NCBI RefSeq assembly: GCF_027924405.1
Contig: NZ_AP026978.1
Location: 6,200,001-6,264,000 of the forward strand
From: Nocardia sputorum
GTDB taxonomy: Bacteria; Actinomycetota; Actinomycetes; Mycobacteriales; Mycobacteriaceae
Length of the DNA: 64,000 nt
Direction: 5' to 3'
Below the pieces are notes generated by a model, which saw only the letters and a list, made by a program, of their open reading frames with translations, searched no databases and was not told the origin of the DNA. This document shows positions 25,411 to 36,898 of the stretch, piece by piece. Positions within the stretch are counted from its first letter, which is position 1. Each line of letters starts with the position of its first letter. The translations under genes were made by a program, and so were the position numbers.

Positions 25411-27138
25411 GTGGGCGAGAAGTTTTCGGTCGACCCGGACAAGCTGCGCGACCACGCACCGCGGTTCGACCTGATCGGGGCGGATGTGGCGGCCACCGTG
25501 CAGAAGCTGCGCGCTGCTCTGGCCGGGGCGGGCGAACCGTGGGGCAAAGACGACGCAGGCCGCGCGTTCGCCGAATCCTACGTTCCGGAATACCAACGGA
25601 CGATGACCGACTTGGACAGCCTCGTCGAGGTACTGCAGCAGGCCGGCACGGATCTGCGCCACCTCGCGGAGAACTTCGAGATCCAGGACCAGGCCGTCGG
25701 GCAACGTATCGACAATGCCGCCACCAAATTTCAGAACGACCCGGCACCGATTCCAGTGCGGATCGACGCCGGTCCCGCCCATCGGCTAGGCCCCGACGCT
25801 GCGGACGTACCGACCACCGCACAGCCTTTCGCGGGATCTCCCGTGCCCACTGCGGCCGTCACCGCGGCAGCACCGAGACAACCGGCTTCCGCCGCTGCCG
25901 CACCGGCCGATCGGTCACCGCTCTCATCGGCGCCGCCTGATCGAACCCAGGGCACACCCGACAACGGGCCCGCCTCCGGTCAGCGGCCGGGCCAGGCCGA
26001 GGGGAATCCGAACGGCGCCGACCATCAAGGCGCGGAGCAGCCGGGCTTGCCCGGCCCCAGCGTGAACCCGACTCGCCAGGCGGATGCCGCGCTCACCCGT
26101 CCCGCGCCGAGCAATCGACCGTCGTCACCGTGGACGAAGGCCAACGCCGAAACGACGCCGGCCGCTGCCTCGCGAGCCGCCGCCACGCAAGCCGCCGCGA
26201 AGCAGGCCGGTGCGGCGGGACCGAGCACGCCGTGGTCCAACGCCGCCGCAGGCCGACCGCCGAGAGTATCCGCCCCCGACGCGGGCACACCCGGTTCTCC
26301 GCCGCGCATGCCCGGCCGACCGACCGCACGACCGGACCAGAAAGACGAGAAACCGGACCGGAAGGTGAACGCTTCCGCCGAGTCGGTCGCGGCCCGTCTC
26401 GCCAGAGAACTGGCCGAGCGCCACGGCGTGCGAGCCTTCGGCTTCGACACTCCGGGCGTAGCGGTAGAGGTACTGACCGAGATCGTCGCCGCAGTGGACG
26501 ACGTGCTGCCGCGATACCCGCAGATCGCCCTGCGCGCGATCGGAATCGAGGAACTGGCGGATGGCGAAACGGCTCGACTGCAGTGGGATTCGGCCGCGGC
26601 GCCTCGCGAATCGCGCGATTTCACCGATGCCGAGCGCGATTCCGAGGCGTCCGGAAAACGCTCACCGGGCGCGGCCCACCAGATGGTGTCCACCGCACGC
26701 ATCATGCTGGCGCTACCCGTCGCGACCGACCCGAAGCAGTTGGAGCAAGCCGTGATCGCGGCCGACAACGCGGGCCTGGTCGCACCGGGATGCGCACGAC
26801 GGCCCGTATATTCGGCGATCGTGCGGGAACTCGGCAGGGCGCTCGACGGAGCAGGCGGCTTCCACGCTCGCACCGGCGCACAGCGGGCGCTGCTCTCGGC
26901 TTACCTGCCGCAGCTGAGCCCCGAGGACAAGGGATCGCTGAATCGCACGGTGTCGGGCTTCCAGGAATGGCGAGCACAGCTGGGTGGCCACAGCTTCGAC
27001 CGCGGACGGTTCCATCCCGCTGCCGCTCTGGCCGAGGCGTTCACCGACGTGATCCTGAACGCCGCGCACGCCACGCCGCCCGCGCAGGTGCTGCACCGCC
27101 TCCTGGTCACCACCGCGAACTCCCGCACGACTGCGTAA
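25411..27138 (+). CDS. WXG100-domain protein with Pro/Ala linker and C-terminal inactive metalloprotease-like domain
   Basis: 575 residues. Residues 1-105 form a WXG100-like helical hairpin (GEPWGKDDAGRAFAESY carries the W-x-G turn and a Y/E-rich end), the usual type VII secretion target. Residues 110-320 are Pro/Ala/Gln-rich. The C-terminal part resembles zincin proteases: PVYSAIVRELGRALDGAGG, later FHPAAALAEAF. Where active relatives have HExxH, it has R472-E-L-G-R476, and the position four before E542 of AEAF is A538 instead of Glu, so all three zinc ligands are gone. GTG start follows AGGGAGTAGG. It is divergent from the giant toxin-like gene. Binding or scaffold role is inferred. Confidence 0.82.
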   Translation: MGEKFSVDPDKLRDHAPRFDLIGADVAATVQKLRAALAGAGEPWGKDDAGRAFAESYVPEYQRTMTDLDSLVEVLQQAGTDLRHLAENFEIQDQAVGQRIDNAATKFQNDPAPIPVRIDAGPAHRLGPDAADVPTTAQPFAGSPVPTAAVTAAAPRQPASAAAAPADRSPLSSAPPDRTQGTPDNGPASGQRPGQAEGNPNGADHQGAEQPGLPGPSVNPTRQADAALTRPAPSNRPSSPWTKANAETTPAAASRAAATQAAAKQAGAAGPSTPWSNAAAGRPPRVSAPDAGTPGSPPRMPGRPTARPDQKDEKPDRKVNASAESVAARLARELAERHGVRAFGFDTPGVAVEVLTEIVAAVDDVLPRYPQIALRAIGIEELADGETARLQWDSAAAPRESRDFTDAERDSEASGKRSPGAAHQMVSTARIMLALPVATDPKQLEQAVIAADNAGLVAPGCARRPVYSAIVRELGRALDGAGGFHARTGAQRALLSAYLPQLSPEDKGSLNRTVSGFQEWRAQLGGHSFDRGRFHPAAALAEAFTDVILNAAHATPPAQVLHRLLVTTANSRTTA

Positions 27139-27231
27139 CCGCTGCGTCTCCACGCGGTTGCGCGGAGCACGGATACACGATGTCCAGTCGTGAAGTGAAT
27201 GATAGTGCGGCGCAAAGATACTGTGAGCGGT

Positions 27232-27894
27232 ATGCGGTGGCTGGTTGCGGTGGGTCTGGTGTTCCTGCTGGCTGGATGTGCACAGATCACGGCGGGGAAG
27301 CCGCAGCCGGTGGCGGGCTCGTCGCAGGCGGGAACCGGGCCGTCGCAGTCGGGGACGCCGGACAAGAATGGCGATCTGCGAGATCGGATCGAGTGGGTTC
27401 GGCAAGGTTCGCCGGTCGATCTCGCTCGATTTCATCAAGTGCAGCTCGCCGGGGGCCCGGCGACAGATCTGGCGGCCGACATCGCGTTCGTCAGCCCGAC
27501 GCACAAGATCAGCTGCATCACCGGCGTCGAGTTCGGTTTCGACGGGTTCGACTGCATGGTCGAGTTGCAGGAACCGGCGCCGGCGCCGGGTGAGGGCTAC
27601 GGCCAGTGGTTCGGCGGCTACGTGACCTACTCCGGGCAGCGCTTGACGGTGGGCCAATTCCGGGGCGACCCAGGGCTTTTCATCAACGGCGAGGGCCCGA
27701 CGTTGCCGTACGACAGCACCGTCGCCTTCGGCGAATACCTCTGCCGCCTCGCGACGACCGGTCTCACCTGTGTGCATCCCGCCCAGCGCACGGGTGTCCA
27801 GTTGAGCAGCGCGGGCGTCGTTCCGCTCGGCTGCCTGCGCGAGGTTCCGGAGGCCGAGCGCGAACCGGCCGTCGGCCGCGCTTACGCCTGCTGA
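27232..27894 (+). CDS. Putative secreted lipoprotein, six conserved-type cysteines
   Basis: 220-residue exported lipoprotein: MRWLVAVGLVFLLAGC is a signal peptide ending in a lipobox (LAGC), so the mature protein would be anchored by a lipidated cysteine. Besides that cysteine there are six others, an even number that could form three disulfides outside the cell. Gln/Ser/Pro-rich spacer follows the anchor. ATG 27232 is chosen; GATACT at 27217-27222 is a likely -10 box, leaving little or no leader. GTG 27223 is the alternative. I do not recognise the family. It follows the WXG100 gene and converges on tuf. Confidence 0.75.
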   Translation: MRWLVAVGLVFLLAGCAQITAGKPQPVAGSSQAGTGPSQSGTPDKNGDLRDRIEWVRQGSPVDLARFHQVQLAGGPATDLAADIAFVSPTHKISCITGVEFGFDGFDCMVELQEPAPAPGEGYGQWFGGYVTYSGQRLTVGQFRGDPGLFINGEGPTLPYDSTVAFGEYLCRLATTGLTCVHPAQRTGVQLSSAGVVPLGCLREVPEAEREPAVGRAYAC

Positions 27895-27950
27895 CCGCAA
27901 GAGGGCCGATGGCGTGGCGTTGCACTCGCACGTTCGCCCCCGAAAACGCG

Positions 27951-27982
27951 AACGGCGCCGCCCCTTTCGGAGCGGCGCCGTT
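27951..27982. terminator. Bidirectional hairpin between lipoprotein gene and tuf
   Basis: AACGGCGCCGC (27951-27961) pairs with GCGGCGCCGTT (27972-27982), 11 bp with a 10-base loop. It ends 17 bases before the tuf stop on the opposite strand and serves both converging transcripts. Confidence 0.85.
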
Positions 27983-27999
27983 ACCAGCGATTCAGCGAA

Positions 28000-29190
<1,191 letters not shown>

Positions 29191-29290
29191 TTCTTGGTCC
29201 TCCTGGACTTGTTGGTGCGTGCAGTTGCAGCAGTGCGGGGATCATCCCCGCGGACACGGGGATAGGGTCTTACAAACGGCCGGGAGCCAT

Positions 29291-31393
29291 TTACTCGCCG
29301 GTCGCCTTGGCGATGATCTCCTTCGACACGTTGGCCGGAACCTCCGCGTACGAGTCGAACACCATGGAGTAGTTCGCCCGGCCCTGGGTCTTCGACCGCA
29401 GGTCACCGATGTAACCGAACATCTCCGAGAGCGGAACCAGCGCCTTGACGACACGGGCACCACTGCGTTCCTCCATGGCCTGGATCTGACCACGGCGGGA
29501 GTTCAGGTCGCCGATCACATCGCCCATGTAGTCCTCGGGCGTGGTGACCTCGACCGCCATCATCGGCTCGAGGATCACCGGACCGGCCTTGCGAGCCGCT
29601 TCCTTGAGCGCTTGCGCGCCCGCGATCTTGAACGCCATTTCCGACGAGTCGACGTCGTGGTAGGCGCCGTCGAGCAGCGTGACCTTCAGGTTCACCAGCG
29701 GGTAGCCGGCGAGCACACCGTACTGCATGGCGTCCTGCGCGCCCGCGTCCACCGAAGGGATGTACTCCTTCGGCACGCGGCCACCGGTGACCTTGTTCTC
29801 GAATTCGTAGTGCGCGCCGTCCTCGCCGACGAACGGCTCCAGCGCGATGATCACCTTCGCGAACTGGCCGGAACCACCGGTCTGCTTCTTGTGCGTGAAC
29901 TCGAGCTTCTCGACCTTCTTGGTGATCGTCTCGCGGTAGGCCACCTGCGGCTTACCGACGTTCGCCTCGACCTTGAACTCGCGCTTCATGCGGTCGACCA
30001 GGATGTCGAGGTGCAGCTCGCCCATACCGCCGATGACGGTCTGGCCGGTCTCCTGGTCGAGCTTGACCGAGAAGGTCGGGTCCTCTTCGGAGAGGCGCTG
30101 GATCGCGGTGCCCAGCTTCTCCTGGTCGGACTTGGTCTTCGGCTCGATGGAGACCTCGATGACCGGATCCGGGAAGGTCATGGACTCGAGCACGATCTGG
30201 TTCTGCGGATCGCACAGGGTGTCACCGGTGGTGGTGTCCTTGAGGCCGATGACCGCGTAGATGTGGCCGGCCGAAGCCGCGCCCACCGGGTTCTCCTTGT
30301 TGGAGTGCATCTGGAACAGCTTGCCCAGACGCTCCTTCTTGCCCTTGGTCGAGTTGATGACCTGGGCGCCGGAGTCGACCTTGCCGGAGTACACGCGGAC
30401 GTAGGTCAGCTTGCCGAAGAACGGGTGCACCGCGATCTTGAACGCCAGGGCCGCGAACGGCTCGTCGGCGCTCGGCTTGCGGGTGAGCAGTTCCTCTTCC
30501 TTGCCGGGCACGTGGCCGGTGGTGGCCTCCACGTCCAGCGGCGAGGGCAGGTAGTCGATGACCGCGTCGAGCATGGGCTGCACGCCCTTGTTCTTGAACG
30601 CCGAGCCACACAGCACCGGGTAGAGCTCGGAGGTCACCGTCAGCTTGCGGATGGCGCCCTTGATCTCGTCGATGGTCAGCTCTTCGCCGCCGAAGAACTT
30701 CTCCAGCAGCGCCTCGTCCGACTCGGCGACGGTCTCGAGCAGCTCCTGGCGGTACTGCTCGGCCCTCTCCTTCAGGTCGTCCGGGATCTCGACGACCTCG
30801 TACTGCTCACCGAGCTTGGTCTCACCGCGCCAGACCTTGGCGTTGTTCTCGACCAGGTCGACGATGCCCTCGAAGGTGTCCTCCGCGCCGATCGGCAGCT
30901 GGATGACCAGCGGCTTGGCGCCGAGGCGGTCCTTGATGGTCTGCACGGTGAAGTAGAAGTCCGCACCGAGCTTGTCCATCTTGTTGACGAAGCAGATCCG
31001 CGGCACGTCGTACTTGTCGGCCTGACGCCACACCTGCTCGGACTGCGGCTCGACGCCTTCCTTGCCGTCGAACACCGCGACGGCGCCGTCGAGCACGCGC
31101 AGCGACCGTTCCACCTCCACGGTGAAGTCGACGTGCCCGGGGGTGTCGATGATGTTGATCTGGTTGTCTTTCCAGAAGCACGTGGTAGCCGCGGAGGTGA
31201 TGGTGATACCACGCTCCTGCTCCTGCTCCATCCAGTCCATCGTGGCAGCGCCGTCGTGGACCTCACCGATCTTGTACGTGATGCCGGTGTAGAAGAGGAT
31301 GCGTTCAGTTGTGGTCGTCTTGCCCGCATCGATGTGGGCCATGATGCCGATGTTGCGGACCTTGTTCAGGTCGGTGAGCACGTCCTGTGCCAC
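29291..31393 (-). CDS. fusA: Translation elongation factor G
   Basis: EF-G, 700 residues, the GTPase for ribosomal translocation and, with RRF, recycling. P-loop [15 protein letters not shown], switch [17 protein letters not shown], and domains III-V with the C-terminal [12 protein letters not shown] segment. GTG start with GGGGAAG upstream. It lies between rpsG and tuf in the str operon order conserved across bacteria. The full length and intact motifs indicate the functional housekeeping copy and not the paralogue. Confidence 0.98.
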   Translation of the reverse strand: MAQDVLTDLNKVRNIGIMAHIDAGKTTTTERILFYTGITYKIGEVHDGAATMDWMEQEQERGITITSAATTCFWKDNQINIIDTPGHVDFTVEVERSLRVLDGAVAVFDGKEGVEPQSEQVWRQADKYDVPRICFVNKMDKLGADFYFTVQTIKDRLGAKPLVIQLPIGAEDTFEGIVDLVENNAKVWRGETKLGEQYEVVEIPDDLKERAEQYRQELLETVAESDEALLEKFFGGEELTIDEIKGAIRKLTVTSELYPVLCGSAFKNKGVQPMLDAVIDYLPSPLDVEATTGHVPGKEEELLTRKPSADEPFAALAFKIAVHPFFGKLTYVRVYSGKVDSGAQVINSTKGKKERLGKLFQMHSNKENPVGAASAGHIYAVIGLKDTTTGDTLCDPQNQIVLESMTFPDPVIEVSIEPKTKSDQEKLGTAIQRLSEEDPTFSVKLDQETGQTVIGGMGELHLDILVDRMKREFKVEANVGKPQVAYRETITKKVEKLEFTHKKQTGGSGQFAKVIIALEPFVGEDGAHYEFENKVTGGRVPKEYIPSVDAGAQDAMQYGVLAGYPLVNLKVTLLDGAYHDVDSSEMAFKIAGAQALKEAARKAGPVILEPMMAVEVTTPEDYMGDVIGDLNSRRGQIQAMEERSGARVVKALVPLSEMFGYIGDLRSKTQGRANYSMVFDSYAEVPANVSKEIIAKATGE

Positions 31394-31530
31394 GGAAATC
31401 TTCCCCGCTCGTAGCTAGTTGGGATTATCGGGGACGACCCTGTGGTCGCCTCTATGTCAACGCCGGACGCGGCCGGTGAGTGCCGCGTTCCGGCTGTGCC
31501 TCCCGACCCAGACGACGGGCCGGGCAGACG

Positions 31531-32001
31531 TCACCAGCGGTAGTGCGCGAAGGCCCGGTTGGACTCGGCCATCTTGTGGGTGTCCTCGCGGCGCTTGACC
31601 GAGGCGCCGAGGCCGTTGCTGGCGTCGAGCAGTTCGTTGGCCAGGCGCTCGACCATGGTCTTCTCCCGGCGCGCCCGCGAGAAGTTGACCAGCCAGCGCA
31701 GGGCCAGGGTGTTGGCGCGGCCCGGACGGACCTCGACCGGGACCTGGTAGGTGGCGCCACCGACGCGGCGGGGCTTCACCTCCAGCGACGGCTTGACGTT
31801 GTCCAGCGCGCGCTTGAGGGTGACGACCGGGTCGGTGCCGGTCTTCTCCCGGGCCTGCTCCAGCGCACCGTAGACGATGCGCTCGGCGGTGGACTTCTTG
31901 CCGTCCAGCAGGATCTTGTTGACCAGCTGAGTAACCAGCGGCGAACCGTAGACCGGGTCGTTGATCAGCGGACGCTTGGGTGCGGGGCCCTTGCGTGGCA
32001 T
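31531..32001 (-). CDS. rpsG: 30S ribosomal protein S7
   Basis: S7, 156 residues, the 16S rRNA 3' domain assembly protein and a likely translational repressor of the operon. Typical start [20 protein letters not shown] and ending [14 protein letters not shown] 32001 follows the rpsL stop by one base and uses GGAGAAGAG within the rpsL end, so the two are translationally coupled. 137 bases separate it from fusA. Confidence 0.98.
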   Translation of the reverse strand: MPRKGPAPKRPLINDPVYGSPLVTQLVNKILLDGKKSTAERIVYGALEQAREKTGTDPVVTLKRALDNVKPSLEVKPRRVGGATYQVPVEVRPGRANTLALRWLVNFSRARREKTMVERLANELLDASNGLGASVKRREDTHKMAESNRAFAHYRW

Positions 32002-32002
32002 A

Positions 32003-32377
32003 TCAGCTCTTCTCCTTCTTGGCGCCGTAACGGCTGCGGGCCTGCTTGCGGTTCTTCACACCCTGGGTGTCCAGCGAGCCGCGGATGATCTTGTAGCGGA
32101 CACCGGGGAGGTCCTTCACACGACCGCCGCGCACGAGCACCATGGAGTGCTCCTGCAGGTTGTGCCCCTCGCCCGGGATGTAGGCCGTGACCTCGACCGA
32201 GCTGGTCAGGCGAACACGCGCGACCTTGCGCAGCGCGGAGTTCGGCTTCTTCGGGGTCGTGGTGTACACGCGGGTGCACACGCCACGACGCTGCGGGCTC
32301 CCCTTCAGGGCCGCGGTCTTCGTCTTGGCGACCTTGTCGCGGCGACCCTTGCGGACCAGCTGGTTGATGGTTGGCAT
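32003..32377 (-). CDS. rpsL: 30S ribosomal protein S12
   Basis: S12, 124 residues, the decoding-centre protein. Lysines K43 (in [12 protein letters not shown]) and K88 (in [10 protein letters not shown]), the positions mutated in streptomycin resistance, are both wild type. AAGGAAAG precedes ATG 32377. First gene of the str operon with its promoter about 290 bases upstream. Confidence 0.98.
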   Translation of the reverse strand: MPTINQLVRKGRRDKVAKTKTAALKGSPQRRGVCTRVYTTTPKKPNSALRKVARVRLTSSVEVTAYIPGEGHNLQEHSMVLVRGGRVKDLPGVRYKIIRGSLDTQGVKNRKQARSRYGAKKEKS

Positions 32378-32719
32378 AGACCGGCTTTCCTTATTAGTTA
32401 ACGCGGTGTGTGGACTTCATGTCTGTTTTAAGTTCGCGGCGCTCCCGGGGCCCTTCGTGGCGGCAAGCTTCCACTGCCGGGCCCGTCGTTCACACCGCTG
32501 TCATCGAGCTTTCACTCGCACGTCCGGCCACGTTTCTCGCGTCCCGAGGTCGGGCGTGTCGCGCGCGGCGCGGAGCCCTTATTCCGGGCACGCTGGAGTC
32601 GTCGGCCGCTCTCGCTGGCCTACGGTCACGCACGAACTTGCCCGCATGCTTCCGGGCACAGCGATCCACGATACCCGTGGCCGGGACACAGGGTCAAAGC
32701 GGGTCGGTCCGATGATCGT
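32378..32719 (-). promoter_or_regulatory. str operon promoter and long untranslated leader
   Basis: On the minus strand TTGACC (32692-32697) and TATCGT (32668-32673) are separated by 18 bases, a good sigma-A-type promoter right after the DUF3558 gene end. Transcription would begin near 32661, leaving a leader of about 280 bases before rpsL. No gene is seen in the leader; ORFs there are weak. It may contain an attenuation or autoregulatory structure. Confidence 0.65.
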
Positions 32720-33286
32720 CTACCTGGCCAGGTTCAAGGTCATTTCCATCAGCTTCTTCGCCGCGTCGCACGGATCGGGGTGCACCGAGCCGGGCCGATA
32801 ATTGATCCACCAGCCGATCACGCCGTTGTCCGGCGCACTGGCGGTCACACCGCAGGAGTCCGGATCCTTCGGCCTGCGGATCTGCAGCGCGAGCGAGCTC
32901 TGGATGGTGATATTGGTGGTCTCGTAGCCGAGCTTGTTGTTCGTCTGCTTCTCGTTGCTGAGTGTTCCGTTCTCGTACCAGTTCAGCGTGGCCATGCCGT
33001 TGCCGCCGGGCGCGCCGAGCAGGTCCCACATGCAGACCGCCCCGAAGAACGACTCGCTGACCGTGACGCTCTCGCCGATGGCCTTGCCGATCTGATCCTC
33101 GGAGAGGATCTGGCATTCGCGCAGCAACTTGTCCAGCCTGGTGTTGACCGGCTGGCTGCCGCCCACCGGCTGCGGGTTCCCGGAGATCTCCTGGCCGCAC
33201 CCGCCCACGGACAACGCGAGGGCCACGGCGACGGCCGCGGACGCGCCGCGCCTGCGCATGTCTCGGCCGACGTTCACGCGCCACAC
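32720..33286 (-). CDS. DUF3558 lipoprotein
   Basis: Exported lipoprotein of the DUF3558 family, common in Nocardia and Mycobacterium, function unknown. The signal peptide (AAVAVALALSVGGC) has lipobox VGGC. Conserved features are the Cys near ILSEDQIGKAIG, FFGAVCMWDLL and the C-terminal SVHPDPCDAAKKLMEMTL. The annotated GTG starts one base after the stop of the preceding DUF3558 gene; GTG 33277 has a better spaced GAGG (8 bases), and ATG 33259 would also give a signal peptide. Coupled expression with its paralogue is likely. Confidence 0.83.
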   Translation of the reverse strand: MWRVNVGRDMRRRGASAAVAVALALSVGGCGQEISGNPQPVGGSQPVNTRLDKLLRECQILSEDQIGKAIGESVTVSESFFGAVCMWDLLGAPGGNGMATLNWYENGTLSNEKQTNNKLGYETTNITIQSSLALQIRRPKDPDSCGVTASAPDNGVIGWWINYRPGSVHPDPCDAAKKLMEMTLNLAR

Positions 33287-33287
33287 C

Positions 33288-33809
33288 TCACTGGATCCGT
33301 TGCAGAGTCAGCTCGGCGAGCGCGCGGCTGCGGTCGCAGGGGTTGCCCGAGGCGAACGGGCCGGTGTTGGTCGACCACTCGAAGAAATCGTCGCCGAGCT
33401 GCACCGCGAGATCGCAGATCGTCCCACCCGGGTCCAAGGCGGCGAATCCGTCCCGCCCGGAAACCTTGATCGGATCGGGCGCGCGGCCGTTGACGGTCAC
33501 CCACGCCCGTTCCCGTTCGATGGGACTGCCCCGGTAGGACGCGAAGGTGATACTGGCGGAACCGATTCCGGCCGACTGCCAGTTGCAGCCGACCGCGTTC
33601 CGGAACACCCCGGAGATCTGGCCGAGGCCACCGAGATTGCGCACCTCGTCGTCGGTCACGTGACCACACTCCCCGACGAACGGGCCGAGCGCCACCACTT
33701 TCGGCGCCGGGCGCGACGGACCCGAGTCCTCGGTCTCCTCCCCCGAACCGCAACCCGCCAATGCGAGCACCAGGGCTGTCGCGATGCCGACTGCCGACTT
33801 GATCCGCAT
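33288..33809 (-). CDS. DUF3558 lipoprotein (paralogue)
   Basis: 173-residue DUF3558 lipoprotein; signal MRIKSAVGIATALVLALAGC with lipobox LAGC. Conserved GECGHVTDDEV, VGCNWQSAG and NPCDRSRALAELTL cysteines match the neighbour. Start ATG 33809 is supported by TAGAGT seven bases upstream on the minus strand, a leaderless -10. It and the following paralogue form a two-gene unit from a tandem duplication; sequence identity between them is low, so the duplication is old. Confidence 0.84.
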   Translation of the reverse strand: MRIKSAVGIATALVLALAGCGSGEETEDSGPSRPAPKVVALGPFVGECGHVTDDEVRNLGGLGQISGVFRNAVGCNWQSAGIGSASITFASYRGSPIERERAWVTVNGRAPDPIKVSGRDGFAALDPGGTICDLAVQLGDDFFEWSTNTGPFASGNPCDRSRALAELTLQRIQ

Positions 33810-33868
33810 GGCAAGAACTCTACCGACGCGCCGGCCGGAGTGGCTCGACGAGATCGCCCGCCCCGGCC

Positions 33869-35116
<1,248 letters not shown>

Positions 35117-35161
35117 CTAGCGGTAGACAGTGTGGCGATTTCGGCTAGCAACCGGGGGATA

Positions 35162-35184
35162 ATGCTGGACAATTTGAATAGCAT
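35162..35184. promoter_or_regulatory. Dyad in hppD-lrp intergenic region
   Basis: ATGCT (35162-35166) and AGCAT (35180-35184) are an inverted repeat with a 13-base AT-rich centre, in an otherwise GC-rich 160-base divergent intergenic region. Lrp/AsnC sites are often such imperfect dyads. Candidate only. Confidence 0.35.
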
Positions 35185-35231
35185 CAGCGGGACGGGCAGC
35201 AAGCCCGCCCGGTGCTCGAACGGAGGCCGCC

Positions 35232-35756
35232 ATGGCGCGCACATCGGCGAAGCTCGACGAGCTCGATCTCGCCATCCTCACCGCGATGCACGAGTACCAG
35301 AAGGCGGGCATCCTCGAACTGTCCCGCCGGACCCGGGTCGCCAGGGCCACGGTGCAGTCGCGGATCGCGCGCATGGAGGAGTCCGGCGTGATCGCCTCCT
35401 ACGACCCGCAGATCGATGTCACCGCCGCGGGGTTCGACGTGCAGGCGTTCGTCACGCTGGAGATCGCCCAAGGTGCGCTGGACGCGGTGGCGGCCGAACT
35501 CGACGCCATTCCCGGCGTGCTCGAGGCCTATGCCACGACCGGCACCGGCGACGTGCTGTGCCGGATCGGGGCCGACTCGCACGCCGGGTTGCAGGCCGTG
35601 CTGCTGAGCATCGACCGGACCTCCTCGGTGGTGCGCTCGCACAGCGTCATCGTGCTGTCCACCGTGGTCGCCCGCCGGGCGCTGCCGCTACTGCGCACGC
35701 TGAGCCCGACCGGGACCACCAAGGCGCCCGCCTATCGCCCCGCCCGCGACCGATAG
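35232..35756 (+). CDS. Lrp/AsnC-family regulator
   Basis: 174-residue Lrp/AsnC regulator with N-terminal HTH (LDELDLAILTAMHEYQKAG, ARATVQSRIARMEESGVI) and C-terminal RAM domain (GTGDVLCRIGADSHAGLQAV). Divergent to hppD, so it is expected to sense tyrosine/phenylalanine or their ketoacids and control that gene. ATG 35232. Feedback on its own promoter is typical of the family. Confidence 0.88.
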   Translation: MARTSAKLDELDLAILTAMHEYQKAGILELSRRTRVARATVQSRIARMEESGVIASYDPQIDVTAAGFDVQAFVTLEIAQGALDAVAAELDAIPGVLEAYATTGTGDVLCRIGADSHAGLQAVLLSIDRTSSVVRSHSVIVLSTVVARRALPLLRTLSPTGTTKAPAYRPARDR

Positions 35757-35766
35757 CCGATCCGGC

Positions 35767-36879
35767 TCACGGCCGCAGGTCGGCCCCCGCGTCGAGAATC
35801 TCCACACTTCCCTGCTTGCCCGCCTCCAGAAAGGCGAGCAGCGCGTGTGCCTCCGACTCGACCTCCGCGCGCTCCGCCTTCGTCCACGTCCGGGTCGGGC
35901 TGATGCGGAGCCGGGCGGTCCCGGAGTTCGCGAACACCTTGTACAGACCCGCGAGAAAGCCGTCGACCAGCACCGGGGATACCTGGGCCGCGAAGGCGCG
36001 CAGCGGAGGGACAGCGCCGTCGGGCACGATCCGGGTGCGGTCCTGGTGCGACAGCAGGGCGTTGTCGTACCACCCCAGCAGCCGCACCGGGGCGGGGATG
36101 TCCGGATCGGCCAGTTCACCGTCGGCGACGTCGTAGAGCGTGCGACCGCGTTCGTCGGTGTAGGTACGCACCCGATAGCCGAGTTCCGCGACGGCCTGCT
36201 TCATGCCGGGCAGCTTCGACCAGGTCTGCATGTCCATGGTGCTCGCCGGGCCGAAGGCCCGCAGGTAGCGGAAGATCAACTCCGCCAACGGATATGTGGG
36301 GTCCAGCGGCGCGCCCAGCCAAGGCTCGACCCGCGACCAGATCGGCCTGCTGTTGTCCTTCCATTTCCCGCGCGGCGGAGTCTGCAAGACCGGCAGCTGA
36401 TACAGCCAGGTTTGCACCACCGCACCCGGATCGCGGTCGGGATAACGCTCGGCGGCGCGGGCGCGCAGGTCCGCTGCGGACATCGGCTCGTCGCCGAGCA
36501 CCGCTTCGCCCTGCCCGCGCACCTCTTCCGGGTCGAGGCCCACCATGGCGCCGTAGTTGAAGCCCTTGCGGAAGGGCACTTTCTCCAGTTCCGGCTGCAC
36601 GTGCGGCGCGATCCGCAACGCGTCGGGGGGCGTGACCAGATGAATGGTGCCGCGCATCAACGTGATCCGGACCAGGGAGCGGTCCTCCAGCGCGTCCGAC
36701 ACCGTCGCCGGGTCGAAGGCCGCGACGCGGCTCCACAATCCGACGAACGGCGGCGGCGAATCCTGCGCCTGCAACCCGACCAGATGGTCGCACATCTCGT
36801 GCACCGTCCACCGCGAGCGGGCGAGCAGATGCTGACGAGCCAGCAGAGTCCGGTTCAGTACCCGGTTGGACAGTTTCAT
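35767..36879 (-). CDS. Winged-helix DNA-binding protein (AlkZ/HTH_42-like)
   Basis: 370-residue protein of PF06224 (HTH_42), three tandem winged helices. In the DNA glycosylases AlkZ/YcaQ of this fold a QxQ motif is catalytic; here LVGLQAQDSPPPFVGL keeps a QAQ at the matching place. It therefore may be a glycosylase for alkylated or cross-linked bases, or a non-catalytic relative; most actinobacterial members are uncharacterised. ATG 36879 is 20 bases after the stop of the upstream oxidoreductase. The long in-frame extension from 37020 is not needed. Confidence 0.8.
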   Translation of the reverse strand: MKLSNRVLNRTLLARQHLLARSRWTVHEMCDHLVGLQAQDSPPPFVGLWSRVAAFDPATVSDALEDRSLVRITLMRGTIHLVTPPDALRIAPHVQPELEKVPFRKGFNYGAMVGLDPEEVRGQGEAVLGDEPMSAADLRARAAERYPDRDPGAVVQTWLYQLPVLQTPPRGKWKDNSRPIWSRVEPWLGAPLDPTYPLAELIFRYLRAFGPASTMDMQTWSKLPGMKQAVAELGYRVRTYTDERGRTLYDVADGELADPDIPAPVRLLGWYDNALLSHQDRTRIVPDGAVPPLRAFAAQVSPVLVDGFLAGLYKVFANSGTARLRISPTRTWTKAERAEVESEAHALLAFLEAGKQGSVEILDAGADLRP

Positions 36880-36898
36880 GACGGGGGCGTGGGATACG

